Positions 17,481-28,064 are shown, counted from the stretch's first letter. The stretch: DNA of 64,000 bases from Candidatus Nitrospira nitrosa (GCF_001458735.1 NZ_CZQA01000001.1:620001-684000); one strand, 5' to 3'. Notes: a model not told the origin generated them from the letters alone. Program-made: numbers and translations.

Positions 17481-19886
17481 CTACTGCTCGGCGTCACCGG
17501 TCGGTTGCCCTTCCGGAATCTGATCCAGTCTATAAAAATCCGTTGGGTCGAGTCGTCGCTGCACCGCCTGTGTCGGTTCACTGCCCTTCGCGAAGAGTTC
17601 CACAGTTCCCTGTTGGCCTTCACCATCCTGGTCGGCCTCCAACAGGCCGGTCGAGGAGTCAACTTTGACAAAGGTGACTCCATCGGGAATCTCAAAGGGG
17701 ACGACCGGAAGCTGTTTGAGGGCCTCCCTCATAAAGTTCGTCCAGATCGGCAGGGCCGACCGAGCTCCGGTTTCGCTCTCTCCGAGCGACCGCCGGTCGT
17801 CAAATCCCACATACACACCCGTCACCAGATTCGGGGTCCCACCGATAAACCACGCGTTGGTGTAGTCGTTCGTCGTCCCGGTTTTCCCCGCGATCGGACG
17901 CCCCAGCGTTTTGGCAGCCTGCCCGGTTCCTTTTTGGATGACATCTTCCATCATATTCGTGATCAGGTAGGCCGTTTCTTTCGGGATGACCTCGTGCGGC
18001 TCGGGCTCGATGGATTCAAGCGTTTGGCCCGTATTATCCTTGACGGCTTTAATCCCAAACGGTTCCACGCGGCTGCCCTGATTCAAGAACACACCATACA
18101 CCGACGTCAGCTCCATCAAGCTCAGAGACGACGTCCCAAGCCCCAGCGAAAGATCAGCCGGAAGCGGGCTCGTGACGCCGACGGCACGGGAGAACTCAAT
18201 GACATTTTTCACACCGACCTTATCCAATAACCGAACCGTCGCCAGATTATGCGACTGCGCCAAGGCATCCCGGAGACTCACCATGCCGTGGAATTTTCGT
18301 CCATAGTTCTCGGGCTTCCAGGTCTTGGCCTCCTCTTCCTGTTCATAGACCACGGGCGCATCGAGGACCTGGGTGGCTGGGCTCAAGCCCTGACTCATGG
18401 CAGTAGCATAAATGAGCGGTTTGAAGGCGGATCCTGGTTGCCGGTGTGCCTGCACGGCACGATTGTATTCGCTTCGGGCAAAGTCGTAGCCACCGACCAT
18501 CGCGCGAATCGTCCCCGCCTTTGGATCGATGGCAATCAGTCCCCCTTCCACCACCGGGGTCTGCTCAAGTGTCAGAAGCACCCCCTCCTTCGTCAGTCGC
18601 TTCACTCCGACTTCGATGACATCACCGGGCTTCAAGAGTTGCTTCACATTGGGATTCACAACAAAATCGACCGTCGGGTCCGGCCCTTTGAGCATCCGCT
18701 TCGCCCAGGCCATATCGTCAAAGGCCAGTTTCCCTGTGAACGGCCCAACCTGAACGAGGAAGTGATCCTTCATTATCTTTAAGACGACCCCTTCACCCAC
18801 ATACCCGGGTTTGAGCAATTGCTCCCCGGAGCTAAGCTCTGAGGGCTGAAACCTGTCGATATCCACCGTTCGTCGAGGCCCTCGCCAGCCCTCCCGCTTA
18901 TCGAGTTCTCGAACACCGCTCAAGAACGCCGCTTCAGCTGCTCGCTGCATCTCCAAATTCAAGGTGGTATGGATTTGAAGACCACCCTTGTACACCATCG
19001 ATTCCCCGTACTTTGCCACGAGCAATTGCCGGACATACTCGACGAAGTACGGAGCAAGATGCTCGCTAACCGGTTGATGGAAATTCAGTGTGTCACGAAC
19101 AGCTGCTTCCCGTTCCGCAGCCGTGATGAACCCGACTTCCTCCATACGCGCGAGTACATGTTCCTGCCGCTTCTTCGCCATATCGTACGCTGCAAACGGC
19201 GAAAACTTGCTCGGCTTCTGCGGGAGTCCTGCCAAGAAGGCCGACTCGGCCAGCGTCAGTGTTCTAATGTCCTTGTCGAAATAGGAGCGTGCCGCCGATC
19301 CGACACCATAGGCTCCTTGTCCGAAGTAGATTTGATTCAGGTAGGTCTCAAGAATCTGCTCTTTGCCCGACACCACCTCCATCTTGTAGGCCAGAATGAC
19401 TTCGCGGATCTTGCGTCCATACGACCGTTCAGAGGAGAGAAAGAGCGACCGAGCCAATTGTTGCGTGATCGTACTGGCACCTTCGACCTTCTTCCCGCCA
19501 TGCCGAATATTCGTCCAAGCCGCCCGCAACATCCCGATAAGATCCAATCCCGGATGCTCGAAAAACCGGGCATCTTCCGTTGCGATGACCGCCTGCGTCA
19601 ATGTTTTGGGAATTTCAGAGAGCGGAGTCAGAATGCGGCGTTCAATGAAGAACTGGCCGATCGGCTGACGATCGTCCGAATAGACGGTTGTCACCAAGCT
19701 CGGTTGATAGTTTTGAAGCAGATCGAGCGAGGGAAGATCTTGGGCAAAGTGCCAAATGACACCCGCCACTGTCGTAGCTCCGGCGATCATGGCGGCCACC
19801 ACACCGAGCATGATCACCTGCCATCGGCGCAGGCGACGACGCGGCTGTTCCTGATTTCTTCCAATCAATCGACTGTCGTTCGGCAT
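17481..19886 (-). CDS. Class A penicillin-binding protein 1A
   Basis: 801 residues: a short cytoplasmic tail, one membrane anchor (about 22-45), a GT51 glycosyltransferase domain with catalytic E104 in IATEDARFFEHPG, a linker, and a transpeptidase domain with the serine motif SAFKP (near 485), SHN (AQSHNLAT) and KTGTTND (near 667). It polymerises and cross-links peptidoglycan in the periplasm. PBP1A type (mrcA/ponA). It stands alone, converging on iscX. Confidence 0.95.
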   Translation of the reverse strand: MPNDSRLIGRNQEQPRRRLRRWQVIMLGVVAAMIAGATTVAGVIWHFAQDLPSLDLLQNYQPSLVTTVYSDDRQPIGQFFIERRILTPLSEIPKTLTQAVIATEDARFFEHPGLDLIGMLRAAWTNIRHGGKKVEGASTITQQLARSLFLSSERSYGRKIREVILAYKMEVVSGKEQILETYLNQIYFGQGAYGVGSAARSYFDKDIRTLTLAESAFLAGLPQKPSKFSPFAAYDMAKKRQEHVLARMEEVGFITAAEREAAVRDTLNFHQPVSEHLAPYFVEYVRQLLVAKYGESMVYKGGLQIHTTLNLEMQRAAEAAFLSGVRELDKREGWRGPRRTVDIDRFQPSELSSGEQLLKPGYVGEGVVLKIMKDHFLVQVGPFTGKLAFDDMAWAKRMLKGPDPTVDFVVNPNVKQLLKPGDVIEVGVKRLTKEGVLLTLEQTPVVEGGLIAIDPKAGTIRAMVGGYDFARSEYNRAVQAHRQPGSAFKPLIYATAMSQGLSPATQVLDAPVVYEQEEEAKTWKPENYGRKFHGMVSLRDALAQSHNLATVRLLDKVGVKNVIEFSRAVGVTSPLPADLSLGLGTSSLSLMELTSVYGVFLNQGSRVEPFGIKAVKDNTGQTLESIEPEPHEVIPKETAYLITNMMEDVIQKGTGQAAKTLGRPIAGKTGTTNDYTNAWFIGGTPNLVTGVYVGFDDRRSLGESETGARSALPIWTNFMREALKQLPVVPFEIPDGVTFVKVDSSTGLLEADQDGEGQQGTVELFAKGSEPTQAVQRRLDPTDFYRLDQIPEGQPTGDAEQ

Positions 19887-20214
19887 CGAGTCTGGAATCC
19901 TATCGACGTGAGTCGCGAGGTACGCAAGAACTTACAATGTGCCATGTGAAAACTCAAGCAAGACACCGATTGCCCCCCCTCGAACTCTTGCGTCTGTTGA
20001 TCTCAGCGGAAAAGAACATTTCGTTTCAGAAATGATTCACTTCATAGTAGAAACATGCAATACCTCCACGGGAAAAGTGAGCCTTGGTCTAGCCACCGAC
20101 TACACAGCCGCGGGGCGACAACAACGAATAAACAAGAAGGCCTCGCGCATACTGATTATTCATTCTGCCACCACCTCAGAAAACCGGGCCGCTTAGGAAG
20201 ATAAGGTTTCTTGC
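19887..20214. other. Intergenic stretch
   Basis: 328 bases between the divergent penicillin-binding protein and receiver genes. It must carry both promoters. No coding frame, RNA gene or striking repeat could be supported. Confidence 0.4.
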
Positions 20215-20616
20215 ATGATCGAACAACCTGTTATCAATCAGCCGATCCTCCTGGTCGAAGATGAACCAGATACCGCCGCTCTCGTGACGCTCATCTTGCA
20301 GGAAAAGGGCTATCCGGTCGTGCATGCCGCCGACGGCCAGGACGCCCTGAACAAGATCGCTTCGATGCCGCCTCCTTCGCTCGTGCTGCTGGACATCCAA
20401 CTACCCCATGTCGATGGGGTCACTATTCTAGAGACAATTCGAGCAGCGTCCGGCTGGCAACACGTCCCGGTGGTCCTCCTCACGGCCGTCGTTGATCCGT
20501 CCTGTATCCGTAGGGCGGTGTCCATCAAGGTGCAGGATTACATCCTCAAACCATTTAAGCGCGACAGTTTGCTGAGATGTGTGGAGCGGGCCTTGATACC
20601 GCTAGCACGCCCATAA
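20215..20616 (+). CDS. Stand-alone response regulator receiver
   Basis: 133 residues, a single CheY-like domain: acidic pocket in LVEDEPD, phosphoryl Asp in VLLDIQLP, Thr in LLTAV and Lys in ILKPFK. No output domain. It precedes a decayed PAS gene and a large hybrid kinase on the same strand, so it probably accepts phosphate from that kinase. Confidence 0.88.
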   Translation: MIEQPVINQPILLVEDEPDTAALVTLILQEKGYPVVHAADGQDALNKIASMPPPSLVLLDIQLPHVDGVTILETIRAASGWQHVPVVLLTAVVDPSCIRRAVSIKVQDYILKPFKRDSLLRCVERALIPLARP

Positions 20617-20691
20617 CGATACCGGCTCCCGCCACGAGAGTTCCCGAACTGGCAAAGAGTTTACGTCTTTCACCCTTGAGGAGTCTGTGTG

Positions 20692-20966
20692 ATGGGGCAT
20701 TACGAGTATTCCCCCTCCGAGATCATGGAGAGCGTGACCGATACCATTGCACATCTAACCACGGTCATTGGTTGCCAGCAAGATAGCGCCTCCCCAATCG
20801 AGCACGCTATTAGCGAACAGGGCATCGCTGGAGAACGCTGATTCACCGCAGCGTCCGCGATATCACTGAGTACAAACAGCTGGATATTACCTTACAAGAG
20901 CGCAAGCTGAAGAGTTCACTGTGGTTCGGAGTGGGATCCGCCTTCCAGGTGAGAAACGTGGTTTGA
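20692..20966 (+). pseudogene. Decayed PAS-domain gene
   Basis: A 49-codon frame starts at 20692 with GAGGAG upstream and ends at 20841; its last part (ASPIEHAISEQGIAG) resembles the helix region of a PAS domain. Immediately after, in a different frame (20814-20966), comes RSVRDITEYKQL, the usual C-terminal signature of a PAS domain, and this frame ends in TGATG, overlapping the kinase start. The simplest reading is an operon partner that lost its middle and its frame. A short real peptide at 20692-20841 is the alternative. Confidence 0.45.
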
Positions 20967-23900
20967 TGCGCACATTGCCAAGCAGCTGGATCATGGCAGC
21001 AGCAGCAGCAGCAGCAATATTTATTCTCGACCTGTTCATCCCTCTCGGCGTTGCAGTGCCGATGTTGTATGTCCTCCCAATTCTCCTGTCGTGGATAAGT
21101 CCAGGCTGGCGAATCACTGCGGTTACGGCGGGCAGCTGCATTATCCTGACCCTGCTCGGGGCCGTCCTTTCCCCTGGAGAACTTTCTAGCGCAGTCGCGA
21201 CAAACCGTGCCCTGGCTTCAACATTGGGACTCGTCATCGCCTGGCTCGTGATCCGACAGAAACAGTCGGCAGTTCAGGTCGCTGAGGCACACCAGGCCAG
21301 GGAGGAGAGCGAGGAGAAATTCGCAAAAGTTTTCCACGCAAGTCCGCACCCGATTGGGATCACGGAGGTGACAACCGGTCGTTGTATAGAAGTGAACGAT
21401 GCCTGTTTGCAGCTGTTTGGTTTCAGTCGTGAAGAAGTGATCGGCAGCACGACATTGATGCTGGGCATCTGGCCGAATCAGCAGGATAGAGTCCGGCTCG
21501 TTGAGCGCTTGAAAGCCGGTGAGCCGATCCGCAATTGCGCGTTGACGTTGAAGACCAAATCAGGTGATGTCCGCCACATTCTCATATCTTCCGATTTGAT
21601 GGAGATCAACGGAACACTTTGCATGATCACTCTCGGCAACGACATCACGAATCGCAAGCAGGCGGAAGACGCCTTGCTCGAAAGAGAGCAACAGTTCCGG
21701 GCGGTATTCAATCAAACCACCTGTGGCATCGCGCAGACGGATTCGACCGGCCGGTACACGCTCGTCAACGACCGGTATTGTGAGATCGTCGGCCGCTTGC
21801 GCGAGGAACTCTTGACTCTCAGTATGCACGATATCACGCACGCAGATGACTTGCTGGCCAACGCAGACCAATTCCGCGCATTGGTTCAGGGCGGGCCCAG
21901 CTTCGTCATCGAGAAACGTTATCTGCGGCCCGACGGTTCCGTGGTGTGGGTGCATAAGGACGTGGCCGCAGTGCGCGACAACGGAGGCAGGGTCTCGCAC
22001 ATTGTCGACGCCATCACAGACATCACGGACCGAAAACGGAATGAAAAGAACCTGCACGACCTCAATGCCTCGCTCGAAAAACGGGTGGACGAGCGGACAA
22101 AGGCACTGCGGCAGGAGGAGCAGCGGTTCCACGGCGCCTTTGACCATGCCCCCATCGGTATGGCTCTGGTCGCCCCAGACGGCAGATGGTTGCGAGTGAA
22201 CGGCGCGTTGTGTCAGATCATCGGCTACACGGAGGCCGAACTCCTCGCAATCGATTTCCAGGCGATCACTCACCCCGACGACCTCGAAGCCGACCTCTCT
22301 CACGTCAGGGACATGTTGGCGGGAACGATACAGACCTACCAGATGGAGAAGCGGTACCTCCACAAACGAGGCCACGTTGTCCACATCCTGCTGACTGTCT
22401 ATTTGGTTCGTGACACCAAAGGACAACCGCTGTACTTCATTTCTCAGAGCCAGGACATCACCGAGCGCAAGCCGGCCGAAGAACAATTCCGCCAAGTCGT
22501 GGAATCGGCCCCCAACGGAATGCTCCTGGCCGACTCGAACGGGATCATTACGCTGATCAACGCCCAGCTCGAACGATATTTCGGGTACGATCGTCACGAG
22601 CTTGTGGGACAGCCTGTTGAACTGCTACTGCCTGAACGGTTCCGCACGCAGCACCCCGCTCAGCGCGCCGCCTTCTATCACAACCCACAGGCACGGGCCA
22701 TGGGAGCGAGGCGCGATCTCTTTGGTCGCCGTAAAGACGGGTCAGAGTTCCCACTGGAAATTGGACTGAATCCTATCCAGACCGCTCAAGGCCAGCAAGT
22801 CTTGGCGGCCATCGTCGACATTAGCACCCGCAAGCAGGCCGAAGAGATGTTGAAAGAGGCGGCGCAGGAATTGGTCTCGAAAAATGCTGAACTGCATGAA
22901 GCGAACCAGTCCGCCCTCATCGCCACACGCGCCAAGAGCGAGTTTCTGGCCACGATGAGCCACGAAATTCGCACGCCCATGAACGCCATTGTCGGCATGG
23001 CAGAGTTGCTCGGGGAGACATCGCTCTCCCCAAGCCAACAAGAATATGTCGGACGCCTTACACGCGCCTCGACCAGCCTGCTTGATTTGATCAACAACAT
23101 TTTAGACATCTCCAAGATCGAAGCTGGCCAATTGGAATTGGAATCGATCGCCTTCGACATTCAGAGTCTCGTCGACACGATCGGCGAACTGATGGCCATC
23201 CACGCCCATATCAAGCAGCTTGAGCTCATAGCTTTTGTGCATCCAGATGTCCCTGCCTGGGTCATGGGCGACCCGACACGCCTCCAGCAGGTGATTATCA
23301 ACCTCATAGGCAATGCCATCAAGTTTACGGAGCGCGGTGAGGTAGTTCTGCGCATTGAACCGGATAGCGCCGACCCCGACCTGATACGTTGTTGTGTTTC
23401 CGATACGGGCATCGGTGTTCCCCATGATAAACTGCACAGCATTTTTGACAGCTTTACCCAAGTCGACTCATCCATGACTCGGAAATACGGCGGCACCGGG
23501 TTAGGCTTGAGCATTTCCAAACGCCTGGTGGAGCACATGGGCGGCAGTATCAGCGCCGACAGTACCGAAGGCCATGGCAGCACGTTCTCGTTCGCCGTAC
23601 GCCTTCCGAAAACAACTTCCCCGCCAACTGCATTGCCATTACCCTTGTTGGACCTTCGGAACCGCCGCCTCCTCATCGTGGACGACACTGAGACCAATCG
23701 AATGGTCATACGAGAACATCTCCGACCGCTTGGAGCCTTGCTGGTTGAGGCATCCGACGGTCCAGCGGCGTTACAAGCACTAGACGAAGCACTCGGAGAC
23801 GGAACGCCATTCGATGTTGCCATTTTGGATTATCACACGCGGGGCATGAACGGACTGGACCTCGCACAGGCCATTCGCAAACGCCAGGACTCTGCTTCGT

Positions 23901-24490
23901 TGCCTCTGGTGTTGTATGCCTCGGACATGCTGCAGCAGACCGCAGCGCTTTCTCGCGAGTTAGGCATCGACTCCTTCGTTTATAAACCAGTTAGTCGCAG
24001 GCGGTTACTGGAGTCATTGGCAGTCGTACTGCATCAGGTGCCGGCTACCACGGTCCGCCAAGAGCAGGCGGCCCATCAGGAACTGGACTTACCACCGCCT
24101 TGCCGTATTCTGTTGGTGGAGGACTTAGAAGACAATCGCGACCTGGTACGGCTCTTCCTGAAAGATACTTCCTGTCAATTGGAGATGGCGGAGAATGGCG
24201 CCATTGGCGTAAAAAAATTTGCAGAAGGAACTTATGACTTGGTGCTTATGGACATGCAGATGCCCATCATGGATGGACTCCAGTCGACGATGGCCATTCG
24301 TCAATGGGAAGTCGAACAGCAACACAAGCCCACGCCGATCATTGCCCTCACCGCCAATGCTTTCTCCGAGGAATCCATAAAAAGTCTGAACGTGGGATGC
24401 ACAGCCCATCTGACCAAACCGATCAAGAAGAAAGTGCTCCTTTCGACCATCACTCAATGTCTCGGTGCCCTAAGAGATCAAGCGGCCTGA
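20966..24490 (+). CDS. Multi-PAS hybrid sensor histidine kinase
   Basis: 1174 residues from the ATG at 20966; a GTG at 20921 is in frame but lies in the PAS remnant. Order: three membrane segments (about 7-95), PAS1 (about 117), PAS2 (about 245), a coiled coil (about 358-388), PAS3 (about 388), PAS4 (about 509), the phosphoacceptor MSHEIRTPMN (His near 667), an ATPase with DTGIGVP and GTGLGLSIS, then two receiver domains with Asp in ILDYHTRG (near 955) and LMDMQMP (near 1093). BarA-like phosphorelay without an Hpt domain. The first receiver keeps acidic pocket residues but has an unusual Asp loop. The signal is unknown. Confidence 0.92.
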   Translation: MRTLPSSWIMAAAAAAAIFILDLFIPLGVAVPMLYVLPILLSWISPGWRITAVTAGSCIILTLLGAVLSPGELSSAVATNRALASTLGLVIAWLVIRQKQSAVQVAEAHQAREESEEKFAKVFHASPHPIGITEVTTGRCIEVNDACLQLFGFSREEVIGSTTLMLGIWPNQQDRVRLVERLKAGEPIRNCALTLKTKSGDVRHILISSDLMEINGTLCMITLGNDITNRKQAEDALLEREQQFRAVFNQTTCGIAQTDSTGRYTLVNDRYCEIVGRLREELLTLSMHDITHADDLLANADQFRALVQGGPSFVIEKRYLRPDGSVVWVHKDVAAVRDNGGRVSHIVDAITDITDRKRNEKNLHDLNASLEKRVDERTKALRQEEQRFHGAFDHAPIGMALVAPDGRWLRVNGALCQIIGYTEAELLAIDFQAITHPDDLEADLSHVRDMLAGTIQTYQMEKRYLHKRGHVVHILLTVYLVRDTKGQPLYFISQSQDITERKPAEEQFRQVVESAPNGMLLADSNGIITLINAQLERYFGYDRHELVGQPVELLLPERFRTQHPAQRAAFYHNPQARAMGARRDLFGRRKDGSEFPLEIGLNPIQTAQGQQVLAAIVDISTRKQAEEMLKEAAQELVSKNAELHEANQSALIATRAKSEFLATMSHEIRTPMNAIVGMAELLGETSLSPSQQEYVGRLTRASTSLLDLINNILDISKIEAGQLELESIAFDIQSLVDTIGELMAIHAHIKQLELIAFVHPDVPAWVMGDPTRLQQVIINLIGNAIKFTERGEVVLRIEPDSADPDLIRCCVSDTGIGVPHDKLHSIFDSFTQVDSSMTRKYGGTGLGLSISKRLVEHMGGSISADSTEGHGSTFSFAVRLPKTTSPPTALPLPLLDLRNRRLLIVDDTETNRMVIREHLRPLGALLVEASDGPAALQALDEALGDGTPFDVAILDYHTRGMNGLDLAQAIRKRQDSASLPLVLYASDMLQQTAALSRELGIDSFVYKPVSRRRLLESLAVVLHQVPATTVRQEQAAHQELDLPPPCRILLVEDLEDNRDLVRLFLKDTSCQLEMAENGAIGVKKFAEGTYDLVLMDMQMPIMDGLQSTMAIRQWEVEQQHKPTPIIALTANAFSEESIKSLNVGCTAHLTKPIKKKVLLSTITQCLGALRDQAA

Positions 24491-24746
24491 ACATCAACCC
24501 TCTTTCTCCTCAGACCACTGCTCCTTGGGCATTTTAGTCCTTTCAACCCCTATACAGACCTTTGGACGAGCCGACTAGGCCTAACAAACTTCCCTCCCTG
24601 AGGGGGGTGAACTCAACGAGGCACTGACTGAGACTCGATGGATCGCCAGCAACCAAACAAACCCTTGAAAGATGACACTCGCCTGTCTCTGAGCAGGTCT
24701 CGCCTCAACTTCACCTGATCAGCACCAACCACGGAAGGAGTGATCG

Positions 24747-25178
24747 ATGCGGAAAGTGACGGCTGAGTCAGGCCCGACGGTGCTGATGGTTGAAGATCAT
24801 GACGACACCGCATGCTTGGTCCGCTTCATGCTGGAGCGCCAAGGCTATACCGTTCGACATGCGCCTGACGGAAGTAATGCCAAGCGGCTCACAGAAACCA
24901 GTCCTGCTCCTGATTTGGTGCTCCTCGATATCTCACTCCCAAATCTGTCGGGCCTTGAGATTCTGCGTACCATTCGCTCGACACCGGGATGGCGACAAAT
25001 TCCTGTCCTCATGCTCACAGCGAATACCCTCCCGGAATCGATAACCGAGGCAAACAACCTTGGAGCGACAGAATACTTACGAAAGCCCTTTTCGCCAGAA
25101 CGCCTCCTGCAGATCATTGAATCCTTTCTCCCGTTCCCACAGACTACTCCCCCCTCTCCCATCGACGGGCAGCCCTAA
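24747..25178 (+). CDS. Stand-alone response regulator receiver
   Basis: 143 residues, one receiver domain: MVEDHDD acidic pocket, LVLLDISLP phosphoryl Asp, MLTAN, and LRKPFSPE lysine. It lies 256 bases after the hybrid kinase. It resembles the receiver at 20215-20616 in size and motif spacing (both contain a GW near the middle), suggesting a duplication flanking the kinase. A short Pro-rich tail replaces an output domain. Confidence 0.87.
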   Translation: MRKVTAESGPTVLMVEDHDDTACLVRFMLERQGYTVRHAPDGSNAKRLTETSPAPDLVLLDISLPNLSGLEILRTIRSTPGWRQIPVLMLTANTLPESITEANNLGATEYLRKPFSPERLLQIIESFLPFPQTTPPSPIDGQP

Positions 25179-25324
25179 CCCCACCCCCATCAAGAACACT
25201 GCATTCCTGTACCCCACATTGGATCTACACCAACTCCACATCGCTGCGCACTGAGAGAGACAAGCCCCCCGGTTGGCTGATCCGGACTTGACCCCATCTG
25301 ACACTTTCATATCAACCTGTTGCT

Positions 25325-25354
25325 TGTGTCAGAGTACCGTCTTCAAGTATACTG
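25325..25354 (+). promoter_or_regulatory. Predicted sigma-70 promoter of typA
   Basis: TTGTGT (25325-25330) and TATACT (25349-25354) are separated by 18 bases and lie about 60 bases before the typA start. The match to consensus is good for the -10 and moderate for the -35. Confidence 0.45.
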
Positions 25355-25412
25355 CTGAGTTTGCGCCTCACTACCGGGGCGTCATTTTTGTCATTAAGGA
25401 AGCACTGTCACC

Positions 25413-27269
25413 ATGTCCACCGTACGCGCCCCTCAGGACCGTCGCAGCGATATCCGCAATATCGCGATCATCGCCCACGTCGATCACGGCAAAACGACCC
25501 TGGTCGATGCCGTACTCCGCCAAACTCACGTCCATCGCAAGATCGATGACATGGGCGAACGCATTATGGATTCGATGGATCAGGAACGGGAGCGTGGGAT
25601 TACGATCCGGGCCAAAAACGCCAGCGTCATCTACAATGGAGTGAAAATCAACATTGTCGATACGCCGGGCCACGCCGACTTCGGCGGGGAAGTGGAACGG
25701 ACGCTTCGAATGGTGGACGGTGTATTGATTTTAGTCGATGCCAAAGAAGGTCCCATGCCGCAAACGACCTTCGTGTTGCGGAAGGCGTTGGCGTTGGGAC
25801 ACAAAGCCATTGTCGTCATCAACAAAATCGATCGGCCGGACGCAGTCATCGACGACGTGGTCAACCGCACCTTCGACCTGTTCGTCCATCTCGGGGCCAC
25901 CGACGAGCAACTCGACTTTCCGATCGTCTACACATCGGCCATTAAAGGAATCGCCACGCTCGATGTCAACAAACCGGGAACGGATATCGTCCCATTGCTC
26001 GATACCGTGCTGGAGAAAATTCCTGCTCCAGCAATTACCGTCGATGCCCCGCTCCAAATTCTTGTGCTGGCCCTTGTGCAAGATCCCTACAAAGGCAAGA
26101 TGGGAATCGGCAAGATCCAGTCCGGTTCAATTGCCAGGCGGCAGAATGTCATGGTGCTCGGGAAAAACGGTGCACAGATTCCAGGTAAGGTGTCCGACCT
26201 CGCCGTCTATTCCGGCCTAGACCGGGCCGACACCGAACAGGCAGCGGCCGGTGAAATCGTTGCCGTCGCCGGACTTGATGAGGTGAGCATCGGCGACACC
26301 ATCGCCGACGCCGATAAACCGGTTGCCCTCCCGCGCGTGTCGATCGATGAGCCGACCGTACAAATGACCTTCTCCGTCAACAACAGTCCATTCGCCGGAC
26401 GCGAAGGCAAGTTCCTCACCTCGCGCCACCTGCGCGAGCGTCTGTTCAAGGAACTGGAGACCAACGTATCGCTCCGCGTCAATGAGACCGACAGCGCCGA
26501 TCGCTTTCTTGTGGCGGGACGAGGGGAACTGCACCTCTCCGTCTTGATCGAGCAGATGCGACGGGAAGGGTACGAACTGCAAGTCTCACAACCAGAGGTT
26601 ATTGTCCATCGCGAAGGCGACAAGGTCATGGAGCCGTACGAGGAGCTGACCATCCAGGTACCGGAGACCTACCAGGGAACCGTGATCGAGGAACTCGGGA
26701 AACGCCGAGGCGAGATGCGGCACATGAAGCTGATTCACTCCGACGTCGGCACCAGCGAGATGCATTTGGAATACCACATTCCGACCCGCGGCATCATGGG
26801 ACTGAAGAACGTGCTGTTGGCAAAGACCCGCGGCACCGTCATTCTGCACCATGTCTTCTCGGCCTACGAGCCGGCGGAAGAGCGAGACCTTCTCGTGACC
26901 CCGCATGGCTCGCTCGTCGCGTACGAAGACGGGGCGAGTACAGGCTATGCCATCTTCATGACCCAGGAGCGGGGCGCCATGTTCATCGGCCCCGGAGTCG
27001 AAGTATACCGAGGGATGGTCGTCGGTCAAAACAGTCGAGACGAGGATCTGGACGTGAACGTATGCAAGGAAAAGCATCTCTCCAACATGCGGGCCTCCGG
27101 GTCCGATGAGGCCTTGGTGCTCACCCCTCCGCGGGAGATGACCTTGGAATTTGCGCTGGAATATATTGGATCCGATGAACTGGTGGAGATCACGCCGCAA
27201 AACCTCCGCCTCCGTAAACGATTACTGAATCCCGACGACCGTCGAAAGGCCAAGAAAGCCGGCAAATGA
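25413..27269 (+). CDS. typA: Ribosome-associated GTPase TypA/BipA
   Basis: 618 residues, the usual length. Translation-factor GTPase: G1 AHVDHGKTT, switch region RERGITI, G3 DTPGHADF, G4 NKIDRPDA, followed by the EF-G-like domains and the BipA-specific C-terminal domain. It binds the ribosome and helps 50S assembly, mainly under stress or low temperature. Its stop overlaps the next gene's ATG, so the two are coupled. Confidence 0.97.
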   Translation: MSTVRAPQDRRSDIRNIAIIAHVDHGKTTLVDAVLRQTHVHRKIDDMGERIMDSMDQERERGITIRAKNASVIYNGVKINIVDTPGHADFGGEVERTLRMVDGVLILVDAKEGPMPQTTFVLRKALALGHKAIVVINKIDRPDAVIDDVVNRTFDLFVHLGATDEQLDFPIVYTSAIKGIATLDVNKPGTDIVPLLDTVLEKIPAPAITVDAPLQILVLALVQDPYKGKMGIGKIQSGSIARRQNVMVLGKNGAQIPGKVSDLAVYSGLDRADTEQAAAGEIVAVAGLDEVSIGDTIADADKPVALPRVSIDEPTVQMTFSVNNSPFAGREGKFLTSRHLRERLFKELETNVSLRVNETDSADRFLVAGRGELHLSVLIEQMRREGYELQVSQPEVIVHREGDKVMEPYEELTIQVPETYQGTVIEELGKRRGEMRHMKLIHSDVGTSEMHLEYHIPTRGIMGLKNVLLAKTRGTVILHHVFSAYEPAEERDLLVTPHGSLVAYEDGASTGYAIFMTQERGAMFIGPGVEVYRGMVVGQNSRDEDLDVNVCKEKHLSNMRASGSDEALVLTPPREMTLEFALEYIGSDELVEITPQNLRLRKRLLNPDDRRKAKKAGK

Positions 27270-28018
27270 GAATCAGAAAAAAATCACCCAAGCCTTCGGC
27301 TAAGCGACCACCACTCTACTTTATCGGATATCGAGGCACTGCTCCTGGTACGGATGAGGTCAAGGCCCTATATGATCGAGAGTACGGTGGACCGCTCGTG
27401 ATCCAGCACGAGGAGGGATCGCCCGAGTCCTGGCAGGCTACCCATGGCCCATGGTCAGCCCATGTCGTCATGCCCCTTCCGACGGATCAGGTTGCCGCAG
27501 TCATGAAACAATTGTCGTGGGAACATGACCTCATGGGGGCGATCGCCCCATCCATCACCGTTCCTCGCGACATGCCGGATACCATCCTCCTGGCGACGCG
27601 CTTGGCTCGCTGCTTGACCCTGTTATCACAAGGTACGGCCTATGACGTCATCACACAGGCCTACCTGAATCCCTCAGATTGGCAGCAACGGGCGCTGTCG
27701 AGTTTTCTGTTGGACGACCACGTCACTATCGTTCATGACGACAATGCTCACCCGGATCGGGTCTGGTCGTATTCACTGGGACTCAGCAAGTTCGGGATGG
27801 ACGAGATCGAAATGTTTTCAGCCAAGGGACTCCCTGACGGTTCCAACAAGGATATTTTGTCCGCATCCGGCAGCGAATTTTTGCGACTGGGCCAGCCGAT
27901 GAAAGTAGGGACCACGCTCGATCTTCCTCTGCTCGGACGTACGGTTCGCGTTCGAAACTACCGGACCGCTGCGCCGGCCGGCCGGATGCTGGGATTCCGA
28001 GAGCTACATACCTCGTAA
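27266..28018 (+). CDS. Hypothetical protein coupled to typA
   Basis: 250 residues starting within the typA stop (ATGA). No signal peptide. A basic Pro-rich N-terminus is followed by a globular mix without a motif I recognise; SWEHDLMGAIAP and RVWSYSLGLSKFG look like buried segments. Tight coupling suggests production together with TypA, but nothing shows a direct link. Confidence 0.7.
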   Translation: MRIRKKSPKPSAKRPPLYFIGYRGTAPGTDEVKALYDREYGGPLVIQHEEGSPESWQATHGPWSAHVVMPLPTDQVAAVMKQLSWEHDLMGAIAPSITVPRDMPDTILLATRLARCLTLLSQGTAYDVITQAYLNPSDWQQRALSSFLLDDHVTIVHDDNAHPDRVWSYSLGLSKFGMDEIEMFSAKGLPDGSNKDILSASGSEFLRLGQPMKVGTTLDLPLLGRTVRVRNYRTAAPAGRMLGFRELHTS

Positions 28019-28048
28019 ATGTACCCTTACCACGGCCACGCACCTCTC

Positions 28049-28064
28049 CCGATAGGCCTATCGG
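28049..28064. promoter_or_regulatory. 16-bp perfect palindrome before the peroxiredoxin gene
   Basis: CCGATAGGCCTATCGG reads the same on both strands. A TTGACA box begins five bases after it (28069-28074), and the peroxiredoxin ATG is about 120 bases further. The absence of a loop favours a protein-binding operator over a terminator. A redox-sensing repressor is a natural guess but not shown. Confidence 0.5.

Noticed and set aside
17466-19949. Long plus-strand frames opposite the penicillin-binding protein gene
   Set aside because: Arg/Pro/His-rich shadow translations; the minus strand has all PBP1A motifs.
20998-21020. GCAGCAGCAGCAGCA tract as a possible microsatellite
   Set aside because: It encodes the alanine run of the kinase's first membrane helix, so it is explained by coding sequence; phase variation was not pursued.
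21560-22597. 345-codon minus-strand frame opposite the hybrid kinase
   Set aside because: Antisense shadow of PAS domains; no ribosome site or recognisable domain.
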